Positions 48,106 to 59,055 are shown, numbered from the stretch's first letter. The stretch is 64,000 nt of DNA from Noviherbaspirillum sp. UKPF54 (GCF_007874125.1 NZ_CP040128.1:558001-622000); one strand, 5' to 3'. Numbers and translations are program-made. Notes: a model not told the origin generated them from the letters alone.

Positions 48106-48720
48106 ATGAAAAATATCGTCATCCTGATTTCCGGACGCGGCAGCAACATGCAGGCAATCGTGCGTGCGGCGCGATCCGAGCAATGGCCGTGCCGTATTGC
48201 CGCCGTCATCAGCAATCGCGCAGACGCCGAGGGCTTGGCGTTTGCCGCGGAAAACGGCATTCCAACTGCGGTCGTCGTCAGCAAGGGGCTGTCGCGCGAA
48301 GCGTTCGACGCGGCATTGCAGGAGCAGATCGACCGTTTTGCGCCGGACCTCGTGGTGCTGGCCGGTTTCATGCGCATTCTGACGCCGGCTTTCGTGGAGC
48401 ATTACACCGGCCGCATGCTCAATATCCATCCGTCGCTGCTGCCCAGCTTCCCCGGCCTGGCCACGCACAGCCAGGCGTTGGCCGCCGGAGTCAAGGTGCA
48501 CGGCGCGACCGTGCACTTCGTCACCGCCGAGCTCGACCATGGCCCCATCGTGGCACAGGCGGCCGTCGCGGTCCATCCCGGCGACACCGAAGACACGCTG
48601 GCCGAGCGCGTGCTGGTTCAGGAACACCTCATTTACCCGCGCGCGGTACGCTGGTTTGTCGAAGGGCGGCTTGCCATCGACAACGGGCTGGTGCGCGTGC
48701 AAGAAGAAGTACCCGCTTAA
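48106..48720 (+). CDS. purN: phosphoribosylglycinamide formyltransferase
   Basis: The 204-residue enzyme adds the formyl group to GAR in purine synthesis with 10-formyl-THF. It shows ILISGRGSNMQAI, VVLAGFMRILTP, the catalytic NIHPSLLPSFPG and GATVHFVTAELDHGPI. A TAAAAT -10 box at 48093 lies so close that the leader may be only a few bases long. The start is the second ATG in the frame; the first at 48097 lies in the -10 region. An rsmB-like gene follows. Confidence 0.95.
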   Translation: MKNIVILISGRGSNMQAIVRAARSEQWPCRIAAVISNRADAEGLAFAAENGIPTAVVVSKGLSREAFDAALQEQIDRFAPDLVVLAGFMRILTPAFVEHYTGRMLNIHPSLLPSFPGLATHSQALAAGVKVHGATVHFVTAELDHGPIVAQAAVAVHPGDTEDTLAERVLVQEHLIYPRAVRWFVEGRLAIDNGLVRVQEEVPA

Positions 48721-48732
48721 CGAAAGATTTCA

Positions 48733-49989
48733 ATGAGATTGCATCCCGCAGTCGTCAGCCATGCCGAAGAAGTGCTGCGCGAAGTATTGCGCTTCACCGG
48801 CCCGGCCGACGCTATTTTGTCGCGCTATTTTCGCGAACATCCAAAACTAGGTACGCGCGAGCGCCATGCCGTTGCCGAAGGCGTGTACGCCGTACTGCGC
48901 AACAAGCTCGCCTATGCCAGCTTTTCCGAATCCGGCCATGGCCCGGCGATGCGCCGCCTGGCCCTGCTGGGACTTGCCGACGTGGTCGGCATCGACGCGC
49001 TCGGCGGTATTTCGCCGGAAGAGGGCGAATGGCTGCGCCGCATCGCGCAGATCGATCGCACTGCGTTGCCGGCCGCGCTGCGCGCCAATCTTCCGCCATG
49101 GCTGTTCGACAAGCTGGTGGCGCGTGACGGCGAAGACGCGACCATGCAGCTGGCGGCCGCGCTGAACCAGCCGGCGCCGCTCGACTTGCGCGTCAATGCA
49201 TTGAAGGCCAAGCGCGATGACGTGCTGGCCGAACTGGCGAAAGCGCCTATCGAATGCGAGCCGACGCCGTACGCGCCGCTGGGCATACGCCTCAGGAAGA
49301 AGCCGGCGCTGCAAAACCTTCCCTTGTTTAAGGAGGGCGCGATCGAGGTGCAGGACGAGGGCAGCCAGCTGCTGGCGCAAATCGTCGCGGCTAAGCGCGG
49401 TGAGATGGTGGCGGATTTTTGTGCCGGCGCGGGGGGCAAGACGCTTGCGCTTGGCGCAGCAATGCGCAACACCGGCCGCCTGTACGCCTTCGACGTGTCG
49501 GAAAAGCGTCTGTCCAAGCTCAAGCCGCGCCTGGCGCGCAGCGGTCTATCAAACGTGCATCCGGTCGTGATTGCCCACGAAAACGATGCCAAGATCAAGC
49601 GCCTGGCGGGCAAGATTGACCGCGTGCTGGTCGATGCGCCTTGCAGCGGCCTGGGTACCTTGCGCCGCAATCCAGACATGAAATGGCGCCAGACACCGGA
49701 GTCGGTCTGCGAACTGAACGGCAAGCAGACGTCGATCCTCGCCAGCGCCGCGCGACTGGTGAAGCCAGGCGGGCGGCTGGTCTATGCGACATGCAGCCTG
49801 CTCGATGAAGAAAACGAAGCCATTGCGACGCAGTTCATCGCGTCGCATCCGGACTTTGCCCTGGTGCCGATGAAGGATGTGCTGCAGGAGCAAAAGATCA
49901 CGCTCGACATGCAGGACTATCTGAAGCTGTCGCCGCAGGTGCATCGTACTGATGGTTTTTTTGCCGCGGTTTTCGAACGCAAGAAATGA
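48733..49989 (+). CDS. RsmB/NOP-family RNA m5C methyltransferase
   Basis: The 418-residue protein has an N-terminal NusB-like region and a C-terminal SAM-dependent domain with VADFCAGAGGKTLALG, RVLVDAPCSGLGTLRR (catalytic Cys) and YATCSLLDEEN (second Cys). It probably methylates cytosine in 16S rRNA. It may be the second type next to purN, and not the sun gene by the fmt locus. The last bases overlap the phospholipase D gene (ATGA). Confidence 0.88.
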   Translation: MRLHPAVVSHAEEVLREVLRFTGPADAILSRYFREHPKLGTRERHAVAEGVYAVLRNKLAYASFSESGHGPAMRRLALLGLADVVGIDALGGISPEEGEWLRRIAQIDRTALPAALRANLPPWLFDKLVARDGEDATMQLAAALNQPAPLDLRVNALKAKRDDVLAELAKAPIECEPTPYAPLGIRLRKKPALQNLPLFKEGAIEVQDEGSQLLAQIVAAKRGEMVADFCAGAGGKTLALGAAMRNTGRLYAFDVSEKRLSKLKPRLARSGLSNVHPVVIAHENDAKIKRLAGKIDRVLVDAPCSGLGTLRRNPDMKWRQTPESVCELNGKQTSILASAARLVKPGGRLVYATCSLLDEENEAIATQFIASHPDFALVPMKDVLQEQKITLDMQDYLKLSPQVHRTDGFFAAVFERKK

Positions 49990-50540
49990 TCGTACGCTCG
50001 CGTGCCGTGTTCGGTGCGTTGGCGTTGTCGGCCGCGCTCGGCGCGCATGCTGCCGACGCACCGATTGCCGCGCATGGAACGCTGCAGGCCGCGTTCGCTC
50101 CCTGGGATAACGTCGAGGAGCTGGTCACTGAAACCATCCGCGACGCGCGCCGGCAGGTGCTGGTGCAAGCCTATCTGTTGACCAGCAAGGCCATTGCCGC
50201 TACGCTGGTCGAAGCTTGTCGGCGCGGCCTCGACGTGCGCGTGATGCTCGACGCGCAGCAGCTCGCCAAAACCGGGGCGTCCGCAGCTTCCGAACTGGCC
50301 GCCTGCGGGATCCCGGTGTGGCTCGAAACGCGGTATCAGAACGCGCATAACAAGGTCATCGTGATCGACGCGGATACGCCGGAGGCGACCGTCGTTACCG
50401 GCAGCTTCAATTTCACCTGGACCGCGCAGCACAAGAACGCGGAAAATATCCTGATCATTCGGAAAAACCCGGCGCTTGCGGGGCGTTACGCGGCGAACTG
50501 GGAGCGGCATCGACAGGAAGCGACTCCATATCAGAAATGA
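49986..50540 (+). CDS. exported phospholipase D-family nuclease (Nuc-like)
   Basis: The 184-residue protein has a signal peptide (to AHAAD, residue about 23) and one HKD motif (AHNKVIVIDADTP and GSFNFTWTA). Single-HKD proteins of this length are of the Nuc type: dimers that cleave DNA or phosphodiesters in the periplasm. Its ATG overlaps the upstream stop, and its own stop overlaps the MscS start, so three genes are translationally linked. Confidence 0.88.
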   Translation: MIVRSRAVFGALALSAALGAHAADAPIAAHGTLQAAFAPWDNVEELVTETIRDARRQVLVQAYLLTSKAIAATLVEACRRGLDVRVMLDAQQLAKTGASAASELAACGIPVWLETRYQNAHNKVIVIDADTPEATVVTGSFNFTWTAQHKNAENILIIRKNPALAGRYAANWERHRQEATPYQK

Positions 50541-51871
50541 ATCCGAACCCACTCTCCAGCCTCTTATCCGATTTTTGGTCCGACCTGCGCGACCCCAGCC
50601 TGTTATGGCAAATCGCCGCCCTTGCGGCATGCCTGGTGTCCGGCTGGGCGCTGGCACGCCTGGTCCGCAATCGCGTCGAGTCGCGCGAAGTCCAGATGCG
50701 CGTGATGCGCCTGGGGGTGGAAAGTTTTACGCGCGTGCTGTCACCCCTGCTGGCGCTGGCGTTCATCGCGGTCGCCAAGCTGGCCCTCGCGCAATGGCAT
50801 TTTCATGTCAACCTGCTCAGGGTCGCGATTCCGCTGGTCGGCTCGTTTGCGCTGATTCGCCTGGCGTTCTATGTCCTGCGTCGCATCTTCGCGCGCGGCG
50901 GCAAGGCGGGTACCTTCCTGCTGGCGTTTGAAAAGGTGTTCGCCACGCTGGTCTGGTGCGGCGTCGCGCTCTATATCACGGGATTGTGGCCCGAGTTGAT
51001 CGCCTACCTGGAGCAGACAGTGCTGCCGGTCGGGCGCAACAAGGTGTCACTGATGACCATCGTGCAGGCCGCTGCCTCGGTTCTGGTGACGCTCATCATC
51101 GCCTTATGGGCTGGCGCATCCCTGGAGGAGCGTCTGATGCGCATGAATTCGATGCATTCGTCGCTGCGCGTGGTGCTGGCGCGCATGGGGCGCGCCGTAT
51201 TCATCCTGCTTGCCGTGCTGCTGAGCCTGTCCTTGGTCGGCATCGACCTGACGGTGCTGTCGGTTTTCGGCGGCGCGCTTGGCGTCGGCCTGGGCCTTGG
51301 CCTGCAAAAAATCGTCAGCAGTTACGTATCCGGTTTCGTGATCCTGTTGGAGCGCAGCCTGGCCATCGGCGATATCGTGAAGGTCGGCGAGCACTCCGGC
51401 CAAGTTACGCAAATCAATACGCGCTACACGATATTGCGCGGCATGGATGGCATCGAAACGGTGGTGCCGAACGAAATGCTGTTGTCCGGCGTGGTCCAGA
51501 ACTATTCGCTGACCGACCGCCGCATGCGGCTGGCGACGCGCGTGACGGTAGGCTATCGCACCGACATGGACTTGGTGCTGCGTCTGTTGGAACAGGCGGC
51601 ATCTGGCATGCCGCGCATATTGCTGGATCCGGCGCCGCAAGCCTTCCTGGTGGCTTTCGCAGCGGATGGACTGGAACTCGAGCTGGCATTCTGGATTGCC
51701 GATCCCGAGAACGGACGCCTGGCCTTGCTGTCTGATGTGAATCGGTTGATCTGGAATTTGTTTCAGCAAAACCAAATCGAAGTTCCTTATCCTCAGCGCG
51801 AAGTGCGCATTCTCGATGCCACCGATGGCACTGCCGCCGCACGTATCGTGCAGGCCGCGAGCGCTGCGTAA
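50537..51871 (+). CDS. mechanosensitive channel of the MscS family
   Basis: The 444-residue protein has five to six hydrophobic segments, then the conserved pore and beta domain: FGGALGVGLGLGLQKIVSSYVSGFVILLERS, here given as GGALGVGLGLGLQK and SGFVILLERS, IGDIVKVGEHSGQV and VVPNEMLLSGVVQNYS. It should let solutes out at low osmolarity. It overlaps the PLD gene by four bases. Confidence 0.9.
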   Translation: MNPNPLSSLLSDFWSDLRDPSLLWQIAALAACLVSGWALARLVRNRVESREVQMRVMRLGVESFTRVLSPLLALAFIAVAKLALAQWHFHVNLLRVAIPLVGSFALIRLAFYVLRRIFARGGKAGTFLLAFEKVFATLVWCGVALYITGLWPELIAYLEQTVLPVGRNKVSLMTIVQAAASVLVTLIIALWAGASLEERLMRMNSMHSSLRVVLARMGRAVFILLAVLLSLSLVGIDLTVLSVFGGALGVGLGLGLQKIVSSYVSGFVILLERSLAIGDIVKVGEHSGQVTQINTRYTILRGMDGIETVVPNEMLLSGVVQNYSLTDRRMRLATRVTVGYRTDMDLVLRLLEQAASGMPRILLDPAPQAFLVAFAADGLELELAFWIADPENGRLALLSDVNRLIWNLFQQNQIEVPYPQREVRILDATDGTAAARIVQAASAA

Positions 51872-51948
51872 AAAGCGTACAATCTGCACCGAGCAAAGCT
51901 GTGCAACCAGTTGGCCAGGTTGTATAACAGCAATTTTCCGGAGTTTTA

Positions 51949-53157
51949 ATGACCATAAATACCATGTTTGACGCTGTTCTTGATTTTCTGGCGAATGGAT
52001 TGTCCGGCGCGACCGGCTGGCAGATCCTGGTGTACACCCTTGTGCTGACTCATATCACGATCGCCAGCGTGACGATTTTCCTGCATCGTTGCCAGGCCCA
52101 CCGCGCGCTCGACCTGCACGCGATTCCAAGCCATTTCTTCCGCTTCTGGCTGTGGCTCACCACGGGCATGGTAACCAAGGAATGGGCTGCGATTCACCGC
52201 AAGCACCACGCCAAGTGCGAAACCGAGGAAGACCCGCACAGCCCCGTCACGCGCGGTATCAAGAAGGTTTTGCTGGAAGGCGCCGAACTCTATCGCGCCG
52301 AATCGAAAAACCGCGAAACGATAGAGAAATACGGTCACGGCACGCCGGACGACTGGCTCGAGCATCATCTGTACAGCAAATACAGCTGGCAAGGCGTCGG
52401 CCTGATGCTGATCATCGACGTGTTGCTGTTCGGCGCGCTCGGGCTGACCGTATGGGCGGTGCAAATGCTGTGGATCCCGATTAGCGCGGCCGGCATTATC
52501 AACGGCATCGGCCACTTCTGGGGATACCGCAATTACGACTGCACCGACGCCTCGACCAACATTTTCCCAATCGGCATCATCATCGGCGGCGAGGAATTGC
52601 ACAACAACCACCACACCTTCGGCACTTCCGCCAAGCTGTCATCCAAGTGGTATGAGTTCGATATCGGCTGGTTCTATATCCGCGTCATGGAATTGCTGGG
52701 ACTGGCCAAGGTCAAGAAGGTCGCGCCGGCACCGAAGTTCGACCGCAAGAAGGCGATCGCAGACGTCGATACGCTGCAATCGGTGATCGCCAACCGCTAC
52801 GACGTGATGGCCAAGTATGCCAAGTCGGTAAGGCGTGCCTGGCGAGACGAACTGGAACACCTCGCCGGGAAAGCCAAGCTGGAGTCGAAATTCCTGAAAT
52901 CGTCCAAGAAGCTGCTGCAGCGCGAACCGGGCAAGCTGGAGGCGCCGCAACGCCAGCAACTGAGCGAACTGTTTGCGCACAGCAAGGCGCTCAAGACCAT
53001 GCATGAAATGCGGGTGGAACTGGGGGCGATCTGGGAGCGTTCGCACTCGAGCCGCGAACAATTGCTGCAGCAACTGCAGGACTGGTGTGCGCGCGCCGAG
53101 GCGTCCGGCATCAAGGCGCTGCAGGAGTTCTCGCTGCGTTTGCGCAGCTACGCCTGA
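51949..53157 (+). CDS. acyl-CoA-type fatty acid desaturase
   Basis: The 402-residue membrane protein has the three histidine boxes of the delta-9 type: HRCQAHRA, HRKHHA and HNNHH, the di-iron site that inserts a cis double bond into acyl chains. Four hydrophobic segments flank them. The last 120 residues are a long Lys/Glu-rich helix (coiled coil) not typical of simple desaturases. The ATG follows CGGAGTTTTA. Terminators follow. Confidence 0.9.
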   Translation: MTINTMFDAVLDFLANGLSGATGWQILVYTLVLTHITIASVTIFLHRCQAHRALDLHAIPSHFFRFWLWLTTGMVTKEWAAIHRKHHAKCETEEDPHSPVTRGIKKVLLEGAELYRAESKNRETIEKYGHGTPDDWLEHHLYSKYSWQGVGLMLIIDVLLFGALGLTVWAVQMLWIPISAAGIINGIGHFWGYRNYDCTDASTNIFPIGIIIGGEELHNNHHTFGTSAKLSSKWYEFDIGWFYIRVMELLGLAKVKKVAPAPKFDRKKAIADVDTLQSVIANRYDVMAKYAKSVRRAWRDELEHLAGKAKLESKFLKSSKKLLQREPGKLEAPQRQQLSELFAHSKALKTMHEMRVELGAIWERSHSSREQLLQQLQDWCARAEASGIKALQEFSLRLRSYA

Positions 53158-53207
53158 GCAGGCTGATCATGGGCCTGGCGTTGTCCTGGCGCCGGCGGCT
53201 TGAATGG

Positions 53208-53246
53208 AAAACGCGGTTGCGGATTTTTTCGAGCCGCGTTTTTTTA
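53208..53246 (+). terminator. terminator after the desaturase
   Basis: Stem AAAACGCGG/CCGCGTTTT with a long 17-base loop, then T run. Confidence 0.7.
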
Positions 53247-53271
53247 TTGGCTGCGTCAATGAGGTTGAAAC

Positions 53272-53300
53272 AAAAAAGCCCCGCGATTGCGGGGCTTTTT
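53272..53300. terminator. bidirectional terminator downstream of rpmG
   Basis: Stem GCCCCGC/GCGGGGC with loop GATT, A-rich on the left and T-rich on the right. It serves rpmG on the minus strand. Confidence 0.88.
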
Positions 53301-53319
53301 GCTGAAACGGCCGGATCAA

Positions 53320-53487
53320 TTACTTGATCTTGGTTTCCTTGTATTCCACGTGCTTGCGTGCCTTTGGGTCGAACTTCATGATCGACAATTTTTCCGGCGT
53401 GGTGCGCTTGTTCTTCGTGGTGGTGTAGAAGTGACCGGTACCGGCGGTCGATTCCAGCTTGATTTTGTCGCGGTTAGATTTTGCCAT
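53320..53487 (-). CDS. rpmG: 50S ribosomal protein L33
   Basis: A 55-residue protein, short and basic: [24 protein letters not shown] and ARKHVEYKE are typical of L33. It lacks the zinc cysteines of the C+ form. TTAGGA precedes the ATG. It follows rpmB by 23 bases on the minus strand, the common order. Confidence 0.96.
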   Translation of the reverse strand: MAKSNRDKIKLESTAGTGHFYTTTKNKRTTPEKLSIMKFDPKARKHVEYKETKIK

Positions 53488-53510
53488 GATGATTTCCTAA
53501 TAAGTGCCGC

Positions 53511-53747
53511 TTAGATTTTTTCGCCACGGGCGCGCATATCGGCGAGCACCGCGTCAATACCGATCTTGTCGATCACGCGCAGGCCGGCATTGGATACGCG
53601 CAGAGACACCCAGCGGTTTTCGGATTCAACGAAGATGCGGCGGTTTTGCAGGTTGGGCAAAAAGCGACGCTTGGTCTTGTTGTTAGCATGGGAAACGTTG
53701 TTGCCGACCATCGGCCCCTTCCCGGTCACTTGGCAAACACGTGCCAT
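53511..53747 (-). CDS. rpmB: 50S ribosomal protein L28
   Basis: The 78-residue protein starts [23 protein letters not shown] and ends with RARGEKI, here given by its CQVTGKGP and [11 protein letters not shown] segments that mark L28. AAGGAGTTAACC precedes the ATG. The frame extends upstream 23 codons without support. It is the first gene of the rpmB-rpmG pair and read away from nothing; radC lies upstream on the same strand. Confidence 0.97.
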   Translation of the reverse strand: MARVCQVTGKGPMVGNNVSHANNKTKRRFLPNLQNRRIFVESENRWVSLRVSNAGLRVIDKIGIDAVLADMRARGEKI

Positions 53748-53882
53748 GGTTAACTCCTTATAAAGATCCAAAATTTGGAAAAACGAGAGTATATATAAAA
53801 TGATGTGATTTTTCAATGACTTGCGAAAAACAATTGTGTCTTTTCTTATTCTTTGAATTTAACAATTGCGCTGCCGTTGATT

Positions 53883-54557
53883 TCACATGTCGCCATGCTC
53901 GGCAAAGGAGTAAACCTGGCGGCCGGCGACGACGAAATGATCGAGGACGCGGATGTCCACCAGCCCGAGCGCCTGTTTCAGTGCCTGCGTCAATGTGCGA
54001 TCGGCGGCGCTCGGTTCCGGCGTGCCCGAAGGATGATTGTGCGCCAGGATGAGGCTCGCCGCATTGTGCGACAAGGCCGCCTTGACGGCCTCGCGCGGAT
54101 AGACGCTGGTGTGGGTGAGCGTGCCGCGAAATAACTCCTCGCAGGCGATCAGGCGGTTTTTCACATCGAGGAACAACACCGCGAAGCATTCATACGGCTT
54201 GTTGGCAAGCAGCAGTCGCAGATACTGCGTGACAGCTTGCGGTGAACTCAAGGCTTGGCCGGTTTTCAGGTCTTCCGAGAGCGAGCGCCGCGCCAACTCC
54301 AGGACCGCCTGCAACTGCGCATATTTTGCCGGACCCAAGCCATTGATGACGGAGAATTCCGGCAGTTTCGCGGTGAACAGGCGATTGAGCGAGCCGAAAT
54401 GCCCGATCATGTCGCGCCCGAGATCGACCGCGCTCTTGCCGCTGACGCCAACGCGCAGGAAAACGGCGAGCAGTTCTGCGTCCGATAGTACGTGCGGGCC
54501 ATGCCTGATCAGCCGTTCGCGCGGACGTTGATCTTCCGGCCAATCGATAATTGCCAT
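53883..54557 (-). CDS. radC: RadC/JAB-domain protein
   Basis: The 224-residue protein has an N-terminal helix-hairpin-helix region ([14 protein letters not shown]) and the JAMM metal site in [17 protein letters not shown]. The role is uncertain, despite the name. The start at MAIIDWPED has no strong ribosome site; an AT-rich upstream extension is less likely. It stands upstream of rpmB. Confidence 0.93.
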   Translation of the reverse strand: MAIIDWPEDQRPRERLIRHGPHVLSDAELLAVFLRVGVSGKSAVDLGRDMIGHFGSLNRLFTAKLPEFSVINGLGPAKYAQLQAVLELARRSLSEDLKTGQALSSPQAVTQYLRLLLANKPYECFAVLFLDVKNRLIACEELFRGTLTHTSVYPREAVKAALSHNAASLILAHNHPSGTPEPSAADRTLTQALKQALGLVDIRVLDHFVVAGRQVYSFAEHGDM

Positions 54558-54749
54558 AGTAGTTGCAAAAATAATAATAAATATGGCTGGCAATTATATG
54601 CAGAAGTTGCATTAAATTTAACTTTCAATCGCTTCTCATTGATCGGTATTCAATCCGATATTCCTAGCGGCAGCGATCAGGCCGAAAAGCAACCGGATTT
54701 TCCGTGTGCTCGCTTACAATAACGGGTTACCTCGCAATTGAGAGATGTC

Positions 54750-55205
54750 ATGTCAAACGCCACCGTCCCCGTCGTCACCGAAGCCGCTTATCTGACCTTG
54801 CACTATCGCCTCGCTGCGGCGGACGGCAACGATATCGTTACCACCTTCAACGATAATCCCGCGACGCTGCAGCTCGGTACTGGGCAGCTGGCGCCATTTC
54901 TGGAAGTCTGCCTGCTCGGCTTGCCCGAAGGCTCACACCAGACCTTCGAGCTGGCGCCCGAGCAGGCGTACGGTCCGCGCAATCCCGACCTGATCCAGCG
55001 CGTGTCGCGCGCCACGCTCGACGAGAATTCGGCTGGCGGCGACGAATATGTGATCGGCGACCTGATCGAATTTTCTGCGCCCAGCGGCGGACGTTTTGCC
55101 GGTGTGCTGCGCGCCATCGATGACGACAGCGCGCTATTCGACTTCAATCACCCGTTGGCCGGGCAAACGGTGAAATTCGAAGTGAAGATTATCGGCATAC
55201 TGTGA
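54750..55205 (+). CDS. FKBP-type peptidyl-prolyl isomerase (SlpA-like)
   Basis: The 151-residue protein follows the SlpA/SlyD-like FKBP family: LTLHYRLA at the start, LQLGTGQLAPFLEVCLLGLPEG, FELAPEQAYGPRN, and FDFNHPLAGQTVKFEVKI at the end. It helps proline-limited folding. The ATG at 54750 has GAGAG upstream; a TTG four codons earlier is unlikely. TACAAT at 54715 is a possible -10. ispH follows 42 bases later; this order is common. Confidence 0.92.
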   Translation: MSNATVPVVTEAAYLTLHYRLAAADGNDIVTTFNDNPATLQLGTGQLAPFLEVCLLGLPEGSHQTFELAPEQAYGPRNPDLIQRVSRATLDENSAGGDEYVIGDLIEFSAPSGGRFAGVLRAIDDDSALFDFNHPLAGQTVKFEVKIIGIL

Positions 55206-55247
55206 CGGCAGGTTCTCTGCCGGCAGCATAGCGGGAAGGATTCGACA

Positions 55248-56189
55248 ATGGATAAGGAAGTATTGCTCGCGCAACCGCGCGGCTTTTGCGCCGGCGTGGA
55301 CCGCGCCATCGAGATCGTGGAGCGGGCGCTGGCGGAGTTCGGCGCGCCAATTTACGTGCGCCATGAGATTGTGCACAACGCCTATGTAGTCGACGATCTG
55401 CGCCGCAAGGGCGCCATCTTCATCGAAGAACTGGATGCGGTCCCCGCAGGCAATACGGTCATCTTTTCCGCCCATGGCGTGCCCAAGTCGGTCGAGATCG
55501 AAGCCGCCGCGCGCGGCTTGCGCGTGTTCGACGCCACCTGCCCGCTGGTGACCAAGGTTCATATCGAAGTGTCCAAGATGCGCCGCGAAGGGCGCGAAAT
55601 CATCATGATCGGCCATGCCGGACACCCGGAAGTCGAAGGAACCATGGGGCAGACCGAGGAAGGCATGTATCTGGTCGAGACGGTGGCGGACGTCGAGAAG
55701 CTGCAGGTGACCAATCCTGACATGCTGGCCTACGTGTCGCAGACTACGCTGTCGGTGGACGATACGGCCGGCATCATCGAGGCATTGAAGCGCAGGTTCC
55801 CGAACATTGCCGAACCGAAGAAGGGCGATATCTGCTACGCCACGACGAATCGTCAGGAGGCGGTCAAGTTCATGGCGCCGCAGGTGGACCTGGTAGTCGT
55901 GGTCGGCAGTCCGAACAGCTCCAACTCCAATCGCTTGCGCGAGGTCGCCGAAAAGAAGGGTACCGCCGCCTACATGGTCGACAACGCGTCGCAGATCAGT
56001 CCGGCATGGCTGGAAGGGCGCGACAGGATCGGCGTCACCGCAGGCGCATCCGCGCCGGAAGTGCTGGTGCAGGCAGTGATCGACCGTTTGAAGGAGCTGG
56101 GGGCGAAAAGCGTGCGGCCGCTGGCAGGCGTGGAGGAAAACGTGACCTTCCCGATGCCGAAAGGACTCAGCGGAACGCGTCCGGCATGA
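55248..56189 (+). CDS. ispH: 4-hydroxy-3-methylbut-2-enyl diphosphate reductase
   Basis: The 313-residue enzyme makes IPP and DMAPP in the last MEP-pathway step. Its three iron-sulfur ligands are in [11 protein letters not shown] (C14), [12 protein letters not shown] and [11 protein letters not shown]; also seen are [18 protein letters not shown], and SSNSNRL. A long non-coding gap follows. Confidence 0.97.
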   Translation: MDKEVLLAQPRGFCAGVDRAIEIVERALAEFGAPIYVRHEIVHNAYVVDDLRRKGAIFIEELDAVPAGNTVIFSAHGVPKSVEIEAAARGLRVFDATCPLVTKVHIEVSKMRREGREIIMIGHAGHPEVEGTMGQTEEGMYLVETVADVEKLQVTNPDMLAYVSQTTLSVDDTAGIIEALKRRFPNIAEPKKGDICYATTNRQEAVKFMAPQVDLVVVVGSPNSSNSNRLREVAEKKGTAAYMVDNASQISPAWLEGRDRIGVTAGASAPEVLVQAVIDRLKELGAKSVRPLAGVEENVTFPMPKGLSGTRPA

Positions 56190-56669
56190 GGATGCCTTGC
56201 CTGATGCTCGAAATTTAATTCAGAACGACCTCTCAATTTCCATCAATAGTTTATCCGGTTCCTCGCTATGATTCAGGCTGCGTTACTGAATCGAATGTTG
56301 GCAAGAAGACTCATCGGCGAAAGGCTGTTTTTTTGCTTGATGAGGTATGCCGCAAGTCAGTTCCGGCGACTGGAAATGCTAAATATTCGAGCGGTTTTTT
56401 CTTTTTCGAATATAACGTAGTAAGTAGTCAACTCTTTTTTAAAAGAGCTGAAGCGGCTTCAGCGGTCGGAGCGACAAGACCTTACAGGCCTTATGTTGCA
56501 GCATTAGCACAATCGTGCACCAAATCGAATCACGGACCAAATCTATATCCCAATTATGTTTCTTTACTAAACAGGTTGGGTATAATTCCGCCCGGTTTCA
56601 GTGAGCGCCCAAAAGGCAACACTCAACTAAAAAAGTTTTTTACCGAAGACGACATCAGGAGACATTACC
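56190..56669. other. long AT-rich leader region upstream of the liv genes
   Basis: About 480 bases without a supported gene. It contains two adjacent inverted repeats at about 56432-56463 (CTCTTTT/AAAAGAG and GCTGAAG/CTTCAGC) and a consensus -10 box at 56581. A 140-codon frame here looks non-coding. The region probably controls livHMGF. Confidence 0.6.
56581..56586 (+). promoter_or_regulatory. candidate -10 box of the liv leader
   Basis: TATAAT, exact consensus, about 90 bases before the leader ORF. The -35 region is weak (T-rich, about 56558-56564), suggesting an activator. Confidence 0.5.
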
Positions 56670-56726
56670 ATGTGCACCAATCACGCCAGCGCTACTCGCC
56701 TAGCGGCAGTACGTCTTTTCAGTTAA
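56670..56726 (+). CDS. 18-residue leader peptide upstream of livH
   Basis: AGGAG lies eight bases before the ATG, the best ribosome site in the gap. The peptide is MCTNHASATRLAAVRLFS. Leu and Val codons used are CTA, GTA and CTT, rare in this GC-rich DNA, as is usual in attenuator peptides. A terminator-like hairpin starts 18 bases after its stop, then livH. This layout suggests translation-coupled attenuation by branched-chain amino acids. The function is inferred. Confidence 0.55.
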   Translation: MCTNHASATRLAAVRLFS

Positions 56727-56743
56727 CAATCGCGCGCACCGAG

Positions 56744-56781
56744 CGGCACCCATGAGGATCTCACCCGGGTGCCGTTTTTGT
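56744..56781 (+). terminator. terminator-like hairpin between leader ORF and livH
   Basis: Stem CGGCACCC/GGGTGCCG with a 15-base loop, then five T. As livH follows in the same direction, it may be an attenuator and not an end. Confidence 0.75.
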
Positions 56782-56872
56782 TATCCGGAATGGATTTTGC
56801 TGCAGTCGCACATGCCGGGCGACAGCAAATTTGCAAAACGAGTTGAACGATCCTTATAGAGGCAGGTAAACC

Positions 56873-57802
56873 ATGGATATATTTATCCAACAAATCATCA
56901 ATGGATTGGTGCTTGGCAGTATGTATGCACTGGTCGCACTCGGGTACACCATGGTGTACGGTGTTCTGAACCTGATCAACTTCGCGCACGGCGACGTGCT
57001 GATGGTGGGCGCCATGGTCGGCGTCACCATCTTGAAGTTCCTGCAAACGGCCGCGCCTGGCCTGCCTGGCATCGTCAAGCTTTGCATCGCTATCCTCGGC
57101 GCGATTCCGGTGTGCGTGCTGGTCAACATCATCATCGAGCGTGTTGCCTACCGACGTCTGCGCAATGCGCCGCGCCTGGCGCCGCTGATCACCGCCATCG
57201 GCGTGTCGATCCTGCTGCAGACCTTCGCGATGATGATCTGGGGCCGCAGCCCGGTGCCGTTCCCGCCAGTCATGCCGACCGAGTCGTTCAATCTCCTCGG
57301 CGCGTTGATCTCGCCCACCCAGGTGATGCTGCTGGCGCTGGCGATGGCATCGATGATCGCGCTGGTGCTGCTGGTGGAAAAAACCAAGATGGGGCGCGCC
57401 ATGCGGGCAACAGCTGAAAACCCGCGCGTGGCTGGCCTGATGGGCGTCGACTCCAATCGCGTCATCGTGATGACGTTTGCGATCGGCGCCGCGCTGGCGG
57501 CCGTTGCCGGCGTGATGTGGGGCGCGAACTACTCTTCCGCGCAATTCGCGATGGGCTTTGTGCCCGGCTTGAAGGCCTTCTCCGCCGCGGTGCTGGGCGG
57601 TATCGGCAATATCTACGGCGCGATGGTCGGCGGCATCCTGCTCGGCTTGATCGAGAGCCTCGGCGCCGGCTACATCGGCGACCTGACCGGCAACTTCCTC
57701 GGCAGCCAGTATCAGGACATCTTTGCATTCGTCGTGCTGATCATCGTGCTCACATTGCGTCCGTCCGGCATCATGGGCGAGCGCGTGGCAGACCGCGCCT
57801 GA
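56873..57802 (+). CDS. livH: branched-chain amino acid ABC transporter permease LivH
   Basis: The 309-residue permease has eight hydrophobic helices and starts with GLVLGSMYALVALGYTMVYGVL, shown here by LVLGSMYALVALGYTM, then LINFAHGDVLMVGA, and late KAFSAAVLGGIGNIYGA. It forms the channel with LivM. GAGGCAGG precedes the ATG. It heads a four-gene operon. Confidence 0.95.
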   Translation: MDIFIQQIINGLVLGSMYALVALGYTMVYGVLNLINFAHGDVLMVGAMVGVTILKFLQTAAPGLPGIVKLCIAILGAIPVCVLVNIIIERVAYRRLRNAPRLAPLITAIGVSILLQTFAMMIWGRSPVPFPPVMPTESFNLLGALISPTQVMLLALAMASMIALVLLVEKTKMGRAMRATAENPRVAGLMGVDSNRVIVMTFAIGAALAAVAGVMWGANYSSAQFAMGFVPGLKAFSAAVLGGIGNIYGAMVGGILLGLIESLGAGYIGDLTGNFLGSQYQDIFAFVVLIIVLTLRPSGIMGERVADRA

Positions 57803-57825
57803 GCGTACAAGGATAGGAGAACTTC

Positions 57826-59046
<1,221 letters not shown>

Positions 59047-59055
59047 GGAAACTCC

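Noticed and set aside
56333-56755. 140-codon plus frame upstream of livH
   Set aside because: No ribosome site, odd composition, and it covers a promoter, leader ORF and hairpin that make better sense.
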